DNA of 48,397 nt from Candidatus Kutchimonas denitrificans (GTDB lineage: Bacteria > Gemmatimonadota > Gemmatimonadetes > Palauibacterales > KS3-K002), in NCBI GenBank assembly GCA_011774835.1, contig JAACAK010000051.1, forward strand, positions 21,019 through 69,415. Direction: 5' to 3'. The translations under genes were made by a program, and so were the position numbers. Below are positions 1-7,985 of this stretch, piece by piece (position 1 is the first letter of the stretch; every line of letters begins with the position of its first letter). A model generated the notes under the pieces. The model did not search any database. It saw nothing but the letters and a program-made list of their open reading frames with translations, and was not told the DNA's origin.

Positions 1-6
1 ATTTCC

Positions 7-375
7 TTACTCGCCCAGACGCCAGGCGTTCGGGACGTGCTCGATTTGCGGCGGCCTGCCGGGGCGTACGGTCACGGCCAGAGCGTCGAAGCGGTAGCGG
101 CAGCCGCGGCCGCCGTGGCTGCGGAGCCAGTGGCGGGCGACCCGCTCGACCTCGCGGCGCTTGAGCGCGGTGATCGCGGCCAGCGGGTGACCGAAGCCGT
201 CGCCGGCCCGCGTCTTGACTTCGACGAACGCGACCGTGTCACCGCGCCTCGCGATCAGATCGATCTCCCGGTGGCCGAAGCGGAAGTTGCGGGCCAGGAT
301 CGTGTAGCCCAGCCGCTCGAGATGACGCGCGGCGAGTCGCTCGCCCAGAGCTCCGAGTCGGTGTGGTGGTCCCAT
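7..375 (-). CDS. yraN: YraN/UPF0102 family nuclease-fold protein
   Basis: This 122-residue protein belongs to the YraN (UPF0102) family, small proteins with a restriction-endonuclease-like fold whose cellular role is poorly defined. The family core is visible: an N-terminal GALGERLAARHLERLGY helix, then a FRFGHREIDLIARRGD segment with the acidic residue of the active-site region, then VAFVEVKTRAG with the E-x-K pair. Length matches the family (about 115-130). The gene is the last in the minus-strand run from smc through the RNase Z-like gene, but a 154-base inverted repeat separates it from that gene, so it may be transcribed separately. The ATG at 375 is taken as the start because the next in-frame methionine would remove conserved sequence; no strong ribosome binding site is visible. 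Confidence 0.9.
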   Translation of the reverse strand: MGPPHRLGALGERLAARHLERLGYTILARNFRFGHREIDLIARRGDTVAFVEVKTRAGDGFGHPLAAITALKRREVERVARHWLRSHGGRGCRYRFDALAVTVRPGRPPQIEHVPNAWRLGE

Positions 376-413
376 ACGCCACCATACCCCGCCCCTATCA
401 CCCCACCATCAAC

Positions 414-567
414 AATTGAAAATGGAAAATTGGATGTGATCATTGAAAGTTTACCTTGGAAAATTGAGCATCGGGGATTGAACATTCCGGTCAGAATGTT
501 CGACCCTCAATCTCAAATTTGCCAACGTGAATTTTCGATGTTCACATTCAATTTTCCATTTTCAATT
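414..567. repeat. Long AT-rich inverted-repeat hairpin (type A, gene-less)
   Basis: The stretch is a nearly symmetrical dyad. The outer 19 bases at 414-432 (AATTGAAAATGGAAAATTG) are the exact reverse complement of 549-567, and the centre GAACATTC (480-487) is exactly mirrored by GAATGTTC (494-501). Both pairs share the same midpoint (490.5), so the whole 154 bases is one hairpin with mismatches between the perfect ends and centre. It is AT-rich in a GC-rich neighbourhood. It begins in the TAA stop codon of the hydrolase gene (566-568). Its arm resembles the arms that bracket the four-helix-bundle gene at 41.3-41.8 kb. It could end transcripts on either strand. Confidence 0.85.
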
Positions 568-1330
568 AACTCTGGATAGTCAGCTCGAGGCCATCGGTGG
601 CCATTATGACTTCTCCCTCATAGCCGGCCTCCGCGAGGAGGGCAGGCAGGTTGGCGTCCTGCAGCTGGGGATAGACGTGCGCGACGGCCAGACGTTCGAC
701 GCCGGCGGCTGCCGCCAGCCGCGCCAGCCGCGTTGGCGACAGGTGGTTGCCGCCCACCAGGTCATCGGGGAGCGAGCACTCGGCCACCAGCAGGTCGACA
801 CCGCCGAAGAAGGCGGGCAGTGCCTCGTCGGGCCCCGTGTCGCCGGTGTATCCCAGGGCCAACCCATCGGAGGTGAGGCGGATGGCGAGGCTCTCGTCGG
901 TATGTTCGGTGGACTGGAAGCGGGCCTCGAACGGGCCCAGGTCTGCCGTTTCGCCGGGGCGAACCTCGTGGATCGGCAGCTCGAACCCCGGCTCGACCAG
1001 CCAGCTACCCAGCGCCGTCGCCCAGGCATAGAACAGTTGGCGGCTCCCTTCGGGCCCCCAGATATGGAGGGGCTTCGTCCGGGGCCGGGCCAGGGCGTGG
1101 CGCAGCGCGAAGATCAGCGACGGGATCTCGCCGATATGGTCGGCGTGGAAGTGGCTGATGAAGAGGTGGTCGAGCTCGCTCCAGGCGAGCCCGTAGCGAG
1201 CCAACCCCTGTAGGCCGCCGGCTCCGCAGTCGAGGAGCAGGCGACAGTCGGCATGCTCGACCCAGAAGCAGGCGGAGGCCCGGTCGGGGTCGGGTACGAC
1301 GGTGCCGGTGCCGACCGTGACCAGGCGCAT
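566..1330 (-). CDS. Metallo-beta-lactamase fold hydrolase, RNase Z-like
   Basis: This 254-residue protein is a metallo-beta-lactamase fold hydrolase close to the RNase Z / ElaC group. It has the metal-binding signature SHFHADHIGEIP (His60, His62, Asp64, His65), His143 in STEHTDES, Asp164 in YTGDTG, and late histidines at NHLSP (His196) and AHVYP (His218). The expected role is tRNA 3'-end processing or a related phosphodiester hydrolysis in the cytoplasm; which of the two cannot be decided because the RNase Z exosite arm is not obvious. It starts six bases after the smc stop codon, so it is very probably co-transcribed with smc. Two bases of its stop codon lie within the 414-567 inverted repeat. 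Confidence 0.85.
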   Translation of the reverse strand: MRLVTVGTGTVVPDPDRASACFWVEHADCRLLLDCGAGGLQGLARYGLAWSELDHLFISHFHADHIGEIPSLIFALRHALARPRTKPLHIWGPEGSRQLFYAWATALGSWLVEPGFELPIHEVRPGETADLGPFEARFQSTEHTDESLAIRLTSDGLALGYTGDTGPDEALPAFFGGVDLLVAECSLPDDLVGGNHLSPTRLARLAAAAGVERLAVAHVYPQLQDANLPALLAEAGYEGEVIMATDGLELTIQS

Positions 1331-1336
1331 CTGCGA

Positions 1337-4300
1337 TCAGGCCACCGCGCCGCGAGCGTACTCGCTGAACTCGACGCCCACGATCTTCGAGACCCCGGGC
1401 TCCTCCATGGTGACGCCGTAGATCCAGTCGGCCGCCTCGATCGTCACCGGGTTGTGCGTGATGACGACGAACTGGACGCTCGGCTTGAACTGCTCGAGCA
1501 TGGAGACGAAGCGCCGGATGTTGGTCTCGTCGAGGGGCGCGTCGACCTCGTCGAGGACGCAGAAGGGGCTCGGCTTGACCAGGTAGATGGCGAAGAGCAG
1601 AGAGAGGGCGGTCAGCGCCCGCTCGCCGCCGGAGAGGAGGTGGATCCGCTGGGTGCGCTTGCCGCCCGGGCTGGCCGAGATCTCGATCGGCGAGTCGAGG
1701 GGGTCGGACGGGTCCTCGAGCCAGACATCGCACTCGCCACCGGCGAACAGCGTCGCGAAGGTGCGATTGAAGTTGGTCCGGATCTGCGCCAGCGTATCGA
1801 GAAACGTCGCCGACGCCGTCTCGTTGATCTCGCGGACCGTGTCGCGCAGATCGTCGCGGGCCTGCGCCAGGTCGGCGCGCTGAGCCTCCAGGAACTCCAG
1901 CCGCTCCTTCTCTTCCCGGTACTCCTCCTCGGCCAGCATGTTCACCAGGCCGGCGCGCCCCAGCCACCCGGCCACCTCGGTGAGCTCGGCGCGCAGGTCG
2001 CCGGGCTCGCCCTCCGCCGGCTCGACCTCCTGTGCCAACTCATCGAACGGCCGGCCCCACTCGTCCTCCAGACGCTCGCTGGTGCGGCTCAGCTCGGCGC
2101 CGATCTGGGTGCGCTCCAGCTCCAGCTCGTGGCGCCGCTCGGCGTGGCTGCGCTCCTCCTGCTGGACCTTGCGCAGCTGTGACTCGAGCTCGGTCACGCG
2201 ACGACGCAGCTCGTCCGCCTCCTCGTCCAACTCGGCCGACGCACGCTCCAGCGTGTCGCGCTCCTCGAACAGCGCCTCGAGATCCTCCGCCGCCTTCTCG
2301 GACTCGGCCCGGTCGTCGCTGAGCCCGGCGCGCAGCTCCTCGGCCTCGCGGCCCAATCGGGCCGAGCGTTCGGCGGCCCCGTTCAGCGCGCTCCGCTGGC
2401 CTCGCAGCTCGCGCTCGGCCCGGTCGAGAGCGGCGGCGGCCCGGGCCTCGGCCAGGCGGGCTTCGGTGACCCGCTCGCGGAGCCCTTCCCACTCGGAGCG
2501 TACGGCGGCTAGCTCTTCCGAATCGGGCGCCACCTCGGTCCCCTGGGGCTTCAGCGAGGCGAGGGCCTCCTCCTCTGCGGCACCGCGCTCCAGCGCCGCC
2601 GTCCGCTCGGCCTCCAGACGAGTCATCGCCTCCCGTGCCGACTCGAGCTCCTCCTGCAGGCGGCCGAGCCGTTCGGCGGCCCCCTCGGCCCGGGCCTTCG
2701 CTCGAGCCGCCTCTTCGCCCGCGGTGCGCCGGTCGGCCTCCAGCTGAGCGACGGCGGAAGCCTGGTTCGCGACCCGGGCGTCGGAGGCCCGAAGCTGGGC
2801 GCCGACCCGTCGGGCCTCGTCCTCGAGCTCTTCGAGCTGCGACTCCAGCCGCTCGCGCTCCGCCTTGCGGACCAGCGTTCCGCCTCCCCCGTGCGGCTGG
2901 CCGAGGCGGAGCACTCCGTGGGCGTCCACGCTCTCGCGCCGACCGATCCAGGGCCGGCCGCCCGACCTCTGCCGGGCGCCAACGTCGACGCCCTGAAGCA
3001 GCCGGGCGACCCACCGGGCGGCCGGCCCACGGGCCTGGACGCCAGGCGGCAAGCGACCGTCCGCGAAGCGCACCGGCTCGAGGGGCAACACGACCAGGCC
3101 GCCGGGACCCTGGTACTCGTTCAGGAACCAGCGACGGATCCGTTCCACCGCGGCCCGGTCCTCGACCACGAGGCCATCGACGAACGCGCCGAGGTACGCC
3201 TCGATGCTCTCGGCCAGCTCGTCCGACGTCGTGATCATCTCCCCCAGTCGGCCCAGGATGCCCAGCTGGTCGGCACGCTCCAGCGCCGCCGCCACCGCCG
3301 GGCTCCCTCCTTCATCGCTCAGCGCCGCCAGGGCCTCGATCCGCGCCCGAACCGCTTGCCGGCGCTCGTTCAGCGCCGCCACGCGGCCGCGGAGCTCGTC
3401 GCGCTCCGCCTCGAGCTCGGCCAGACGGTCGCGCTGGCCCGCCAGCTCTTCGGCCGCACGCTGCCACCCGGCCTCCGCCGTAGCCGCCGCGCCCCGCGCC
3501 TCGTCCTCGGCCGCGCGGGCCTCCCGCCGCGACCCTTCGATGGCGTCGATCCGGTGCTCCGCCTCCTCCAACCGGCGCAACAGCTCGGCCGCCTCGGCCC
3601 GGGCTGCATCGCGTCGGGCCTGCAGGCTCGCGCGCCGCTCCCTATACGCCTGCTTTTCCGACTCGACCGCCGCCTCCGCCGCCTCCATCGCCTGCTTCCG
3701 CTCGCTGACCTCGGCCAGGTCGACCTCCAGCGACCGCAGCTCATCTCGCAAACCTTCCAGCGACGAGCGCCGCTCGGCGACCAGCTCCTCCAGCCGGCCG
3801 ACCTCCGCCTCCAGCTCCTGTTTCTCCTGCTCCAGCTCGCGACGCTCGGACTCGATGTCCTCCAATCGGCCGGTGGCATGCCGGACCCGCTCGTCCGCCA
3901 GCAGGCGCTGCCGTTCGCGCTCGGCGAGCCGGTCGCGCACGGCCATCAGTTTGCGGCCGTCGTCGCCGCGCTGGCGGTCGAGCTCGGCGAGGCGGCCCCG
4001 AAGCGCCTCGTGCTCGGCCTCGGCGGTGCGCAGCTGCGTGGTGTCCTGGACGCGGGCGTCGGCGAGGGAGCGGAGCTCGGAATCGATCTCGTGCTGCCGC
4101 CGTCCGAGCCGCTCCAGCTCGGTGTGAGCGAGGGCGAGCTCGAGGGCCAGCTTGCGATCACGCATCTCGAGGAAGCGCTGCGCCTTGCCGCGCTGGCGAG
4201 CGAGGCTGCGGACCTTGGTCCCGACCTCGGCGATGACGTCGTCGACGCGGGCGATGTCGGTGTCGGCCTCATCGAGGCGCCGAACGGCGATGCGGCGGCG

Positions 4301-4816
4301 CTCCTTGTAGCGTCCGATCCCCGCCGCTTCCTCGAACATGGCGCGCCGCTCCTCCGCCTTGTCGCTCAGGATGGCGTCGACCATGCGACCCTCGATGATC
4401 GCGTAGGCGTTGGTGCCGAGTCCGGTGTCGCGGCAGAGGTCCTGGATGTCACGCAGGCGGCACTGTGCGTTGTTGAGCCGATACTCCCCTTCACCGCCGG
4501 TATAGACGGTGCGAGCGATCTCCACGTCGCTGTAGGGGACGGGCAGGGCGCCGTCCTCGTTCGACAGCTTCAGGTTGACCTCGGCGCGGTGGATGGGTCG
4601 GCGCTTCTCGGTGCCCTGGAAGATCGCCTCTTCCATCCGGGAGCCGCGGATCGCCGTCGGTCGCTGCTCGCCGAGCACCCAGCGCAGCCCGTCGGCCACG
4701 TTCGATTTCCCGCAGCCGTTGGGTCCGACGATCGCGGTTATCCCGTCATGGAAGCGGATGCTCTGCGAATCGGCAAACGACTTGAAGCCATGGAATTCGA
4801 TTCCGACCAGCTTCAT
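1337..4816 (-). CDS. smc: Chromosome segregation protein SMC
   Basis: The product of 1159 residues is the SMC ATPase that compacts and segregates chromosomes with ScpA and ScpB. The N-terminal head has Walker A GPNGCGKSN (31-39). Two long coiled coils rich in Glu, Arg and Ala flank a hinge of roughly residues 510-660, and the C-terminal head has the ABC signature LSGGE (1061-1065) and Walker B FCVLDEVDAP (about 1085-1094). The reading frame stays open 88 codons further upstream, but MKLVGIEFHGFKSF at 4816 is the conserved family start. That ATG overlaps the stop of the preceding SPOR gene as ATGA, so translation is likely coupled. No scpA or scpB is in the window. Confidence 0.97.
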   Translation of the reverse strand: MKLVGIEFHGFKSFADSQSIRFHDGITAIVGPNGCGKSNVADGLRWVLGEQRPTAIRGSRMEEAIFQGTEKRRPIHRAEVNLKLSNEDGALPVPYSDVEIARTVYTGGEGEYRLNNAQCRLRDIQDLCRDTGLGTNAYAIIEGRMVDAILSDKAEERRAMFEEAAGIGRYKERRRIAVRRLDEADTDIARVDDVIAEVGTKVRSLARQRGKAQRFLEMRDRKLALELALAHTELERLGRRQHEIDSELRSLADARVQDTTQLRTAEAEHEALRGRLAELDRQRGDDGRKLMAVRDRLAERERQRLLADERVRHATGRLEDIESERRELEQEKQELEAEVGRLEELVAERRSSLEGLRDELRSLEVDLAEVSERKQAMEAAEAAVESEKQAYRERRASLQARRDAARAEAAELLRRLEEAEHRIDAIEGSRREARAAEDEARGAAATAEAGWQRAAEELAGQRDRLAELEAERDELRGRVAALNERRQAVRARIEALAALSDEGGSPAVAAALERADQLGILGRLGEMITTSDELAESIEAYLGAFVDGLVVEDRAAVERIRRWFLNEYQGPGGLVVLPLEPVRFADGRLPPGVQARGPAARWVARLLQGVDVGARQRSGGRPWIGRRESVDAHGVLRLGQPHGGGGTLVRKAERERLESQLEELEDEARRVGAQLRASDARVANQASAVAQLEADRRTAGEEAARAKARAEGAAERLGRLQEELESAREAMTRLEAERTAALERGAAEEEALASLKPQGTEVAPDSEELAAVRSEWEGLRERVTEARLAEARAAAALDRAERELRGQRSALNGAAERSARLGREAEELRAGLSDDRAESEKAAEDLEALFEERDTLERASAELDEEADELRRRVTELESQLRKVQQEERSHAERRHELELERTQIGAELSRTSERLEDEWGRPFDELAQEVEPAEGEPGDLRAELTEVAGWLGRAGLVNMLAEEEYREEKERLEFLEAQRADLAQARDDLRDTVREINETASATFLDTLAQIRTNFNRTFATLFAGGECDVWLEDPSDPLDSPIEISASPGGKRTQRIHLLSGGERALTALSLLFAIYLVKPSPFCVLDEVDAPLDETNIRRFVSMLEQFKPSVQFVVITHNPVTIEAADWIYGVTMEEPGVSKIVGVEFSEYARGAVA

Positions 4817-6366
4817 GGCAGTTCCAACCCCACCCGTTCGACAAGTTCGACATCGTGGCCGAGGGATTCGAGCCGCTCGCGGAGCGGCGCGGCGTCCTCG
4901 GGCTTCTCGTAACCGCCCGCGTAGACGTGATAGGCGGACCCGTTCGCAGCCGCACCGGCTGCCGGCACCAGGTAGGCATGGATCCCCTGGCCCAGCAGCG
5001 TATCGACGACCTGTTGGGCTTCCTCGGCGTTCGGGAAGATCCCGAAGTCGAAGGCGAGCCGTGCCGGCCGTACGTCCCAAGCGCGGCCGGTCTCCTTGAT
5101 CCCCTCGCTGACCAGCCGGTCCATCAACTCTTCCGCCCGGTCGCGATCGGGCAGCAGCCCGGCGAAGACCCGATAGTACACCACCCCACGCACGACCGTG
5201 GGGGCCACGTAGAACGGCACGTCCTCGCGCGACGCCCAGTCCTCCCGGCGCGTGAGCGCGTCATCGAAGGAGCTGTACGACGCGATCACCACGGAATATG
5301 GCAGAGAGACCTCCGACCGTCGACTCCCGGCCGTCGGCTCCGCCTCGGCCGTCGCAGTCGAGGCTGGCGGCGCGGCCTCGTTCGGAGCGGCGACGGGGCC
5401 CGTCGTCGGCTCGTTCACGTCGGTGGTCTCCGCCGCCGCCTGGACCGGTGCGGGCTCCTCGGGTTCCGGCGCGACGCCGATCGTGCGCCAGAGGACGACG
5501 GCGGCGATGGCGGCCAAGGTGATGGCCACCGCCGGCACCAGACTGCGCCGGCGACGCCGTGTCACCAACGAGGGTGGCGGCGCGGGAAAGCTGCGCTCCG
5601 GCGACGCCCAGCGGTCTTCCGGTGGCGCGAGTCCCGGGGCGGGCGCGGCCTCGACCGGCTCCGGTTCGGACGGCTGAGCGGCCGTCCGATCCTCCGGCGC
5701 CTCGTCCTCACGGCTCGTCCGGGGCGGGCCGCCGGGCATGGGTCGGGTCGTCGCGTCGCTGGCGGCGAAGGACGGAAGGTCGCCGCGGCCTCTCCCCTCT
5801 TCCCGGACCTCCGGCGGAGCCAGGAACTCGGCCAGACGGCGCGCGCCTTCGGGGAGCTCGATCTCCTGCCCGGTGGCGTTGAGCACGATGCAGGATTCGA
5901 AGCCGGGAATCGGGCCCGCCTCCAGCAGGTCGTCGGAGGCGACGCACGGCAGCAGGTGCGCGTCGGTTTGAGCCAGTCGCGAAGCGATCTTTTCCCAGCG
6001 GGGATGACGCAAGAAGATCTGTCGGGGCGGCGGTTCACCGCCCAGGGTCAGGAAGAAGAACGATTCGGACTCGGGTTCGTGGGCGACGGCGGAGAACGAT
6101 GCGCCGCGGAACAGCACATCGACGATCCCTTCTCCTTCCTCGACGCCGAGCGTCGCGGCCAGCGACGACGGCTGGCGCAGCTGGATGTCGGCCAGCACGA
6201 CCTTCGGCCGCTGGCTGGCCAGCTTGCGCACGATATCGATCGCCGTCGCCACGGCCCACCGTCGCTGTCGCGCGCTGGTGGTCGCGAGCACGAGGGTTAC
6301 CGCGTGTGGCCACGGGATTTCAGTTCTCGAGCTCTCCACTGTCCCCACCTCCCGACTCATCCTCAC
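4813..6366 (-). CDS. SPOR-repeat membrane protein with a degenerate MinD/BY-kinase-like N-terminal domain
   Basis: This 517-residue protein has three parts. Residues about 20-180 look like a MinD/bacterial tyrosine kinase-type ATPase: VVLADIQLRQPSSL (56-69) aligns with the usual LLxDxDLRRPSL motif and is followed by a GIVDVLFRGAS segment typical of CpsD/Wzc-like kinases. However, the P-loop position reads ATTSARQRRW, with no GKS/T, and the second motif aspartate is Gln. A Pro/Glu/Ala-rich linker leads to one membrane helix (about 275-297), then two SPOR-like repeats (about 355-515), which bind denuded peptidoglycan strands in known proteins. The start overlaps the preceding gene by 47 bases and the stop overlaps smc, so it sits in a tight operon. 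ATP hydrolysis is unlikely; the actual role is unknown. Confidence 0.75.
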   Translation of the reverse strand: MRMSREVGTVESSRTEIPWPHAVTLVLATTSARQRRWAVATAIDIVRKLASQRPKVVLADIQLRQPSSLAATLGVEEGEGIVDVLFRGASFSAVAHEPESESFFFLTLGGEPPPRQIFLRHPRWEKIASRLAQTDAHLLPCVASDDLLEAGPIPGFESCIVLNATGQEIELPEGARRLAEFLAPPEVREEGRGRGDLPSFAASDATTRPMPGGPPRTSREDEAPEDRTAAQPSEPEPVEAAPAPGLAPPEDRWASPERSFPAPPPSLVTRRRRRSLVPAVAITLAAIAAVVLWRTIGVAPEPEEPAPVQAAAETTDVNEPTTGPVAAPNEAAPPASTATAEAEPTAGSRRSEVSLPYSVVIASYSSFDDALTRREDWASREDVPFYVAPTVVRGVVYYRVFAGLLPDRDRAEELMDRLVSEGIKETGRAWDVRPARLAFDFGIFPNAEEAQQVVDTLLGQGIHAYLVPAAGAAANGSAYHVYAGGYEKPEDAAPLRERLESLGHDVELVERVGLELP

Positions 6367-7975
6367 CCGGTCCGTCTACCGTCAGGATCCACGGCTTGTA
6401 GCCGTAGCGGGCGCCGAGCGAGCGGGCCGCCTCTTCCGCCTCTTCACGTTCGTCGTAGGGCCCCACCATCGCCCGGTACCACGTGACCCCCATCGGGTCG
6501 ACGTGCCGGTCGACCCGCCCCGCATAACCAACGCTCCGCAGCCAGGTCACCAGGTTGTCCACGCCGGTGCGCTCACGGGCCGCCGAAACCACCGCGTAGA
6601 ATCCGGGCGGCGCGCCTTCCTCTTCCCCTTCCTCCCCCTCTTCCGCCATCGCCCCTTCGTCGCCCGGCTCCTCGGAAGACACGACCCGCTCGGCGATCGC
6701 CGCCCGTCGTCGGTGCGCCGGCTCCTGACGCGGCCGCGGCGGCTGCCACTGCACCGCGAACCAGCGCCGGTCCACACCCACCTCGGCCCGGGCCAGCTCG
6801 CTGAGGTCGCGCGCGTCATACAGCACGAGCTCGGGCCCGAGCCGGGCGATGAGGCGGCCGCCGGGGATCACCGCCGGCAGGTCGGGGCCCCAGGCGCCCG
6901 GCACGACACCCAGGAGCGAATCCACACCCACCTGCAGCACGGCCAGGCTGTCCTGGACGCCGACCAGCCGCGCCAGCAGGGTGGCGCCGGTGATCGCGAA
7001 TCGCAAATCGACCGCCGGTGCGGGCAGCGCGACCGAAGGGAGCTCCCGGTTCCGCAGCCGATCGAAGACCCGGATCGTGTCGCCCGTCGCCGCGTAGAGA
7101 CGGTGGCCCGATGGCGTGAAGGCGATCGCGTAGCCGGGTGCCGGCAGCCGGACATCCTCCGCGTCCTGGAGCCCGGGGAGCGTCAGCGCGTGCACGACGG
7201 AATCCGTCTCGTCGGCCGTCAGATAGTACAGCCGCGTGCCCCAGGCCGTAATCGCCAGATCGCGGATGCTCTCCACCGCACGCCGCGCCAGCACCGAATC
7301 GGGCTCGGTCCCCACGGTCACGATCTCGGTGCCCGCCTCGCCCTTCACCACCGCCACGGCCCGGCCGTCGCCCGCGTCCCGCAGGCTGACGAGCGAGCCG
7401 CCCAATCGAAGCCGCCAGGGCTCCGACGCGCCCACGACCCACAGCGCCTTCCCGTCCGGCGCGATGATCAGCTCGCGACGCCCCTCCAACGCCACCGCCA
7501 GCTCCGTGGCCGGGACGTCCTCCCACGTCAGCAGGTGGCGGGTGGCGTAATCGTAGCGGGCTATGCGCGACTCGGTGAGCTGGACCCAGATCGCCTTCTC
7601 GCCCTGCCAAGCGCCGGTGATTCGCTCCAGTTCCGGCGGCGCCCACGTCGGCGACTCGAGCGTCCCGGCGCGCCGATAGGTCACCGGCCCTCCGTCTTCC
7701 GGAAGGCCCAGCAGCCCCCACCCCTCCGCGCTGCCCAGCCACGCGGTCCCGGCCAGCGGCGACGCCGCCAGCTGGGTCCGCTCGCCGCCGCGACAGCCAC
7801 CCTGGCTCGCCAGCGCCAGCGCCAGCAGGACGGCGGTTGCGGTTCGCTTCGAGGTGTACAACGTCAGAACGGTTTCCGCGCTTTCAGGAACGATCGCCTG
7901 CGGGTGGGCTGGAGTCGTGGGGGCATGGGAGAAAATAGCCGCGGCCACGGCGAAAAAGCAAGACAACGCGGGCAC
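6320..7975 (-). CDS. Exported beta-propeller protein with C-terminal SPOR domain
   Basis: A 551-residue protein with an N-terminal hydrophobic export signal, a central region of repeated beta strands resembling WD40/TolB-like propeller blades (about 70-390), an acidic Glu-rich linker (about 430-455) and a C-terminal SPOR domain starting near GFYAVVSAARERTG. The start is uncertain. The ATG at 7975 gives one hydrophobic N-terminus, while a TTG at 7861 gives a shorter protein that begins with a classic lipoprotein-like signal ending ALASQGGC; the Cys is preceded by Gln-Gly-Gly, a poor lipobox. Function is not recognised; an envelope location near septal peptidoglycan is inferred from SPOR. It lies between the peptidase-barrel gene and another SPOR gene, suggesting a shared envelope role. 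Confidence 0.65.
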   Translation of the reverse strand: MPALSCFFAVAAAIFSHAPTTPAHPQAIVPESAETVLTLYTSKRTATAVLLALALASQGGCRGGERTQLAASPLAGTAWLGSAEGWGLLGLPEDGGPVTYRRAGTLESPTWAPPELERITGAWQGEKAIWVQLTESRIARYDYATRHLLTWEDVPATELAVALEGRRELIIAPDGKALWVVGASEPWRLRLGGSLVSLRDAGDGRAVAVVKGEAGTEIVTVGTEPDSVLARRAVESIRDLAITAWGTRLYYLTADETDSVVHALTLPGLQDAEDVRLPAPGYAIAFTPSGHRLYAATGDTIRVFDRLRNRELPSVALPAPAVDLRFAITGATLLARLVGVQDSLAVLQVGVDSLLGVVPGAWGPDLPAVIPGGRLIARLGPELVLYDARDLSELARAEVGVDRRWFAVQWQPPRPRQEPAHRRRAAIAERVVSSEEPGDEGAMAEEGEEGEEEGAPPGFYAVVSAARERTGVDNLVTWLRSVGYAGRVDRHVDPMGVTWYRAMVGPYDEREEAEEAARSLGARYGYKPWILTVDGPGEDESGGGDSGELEN

Positions 7976-7985
7976 ATCGGGCCAG

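Noticed and set aside
2891-4912. Long plus-strand frame opposite smc
   Set aside because: It mirrors the smc coding strand codon by codon; it has no domain and no ribosome binding site. Similar long antisense frames opposite alaS, hppA and the M16 gene are rejected for the same reason.
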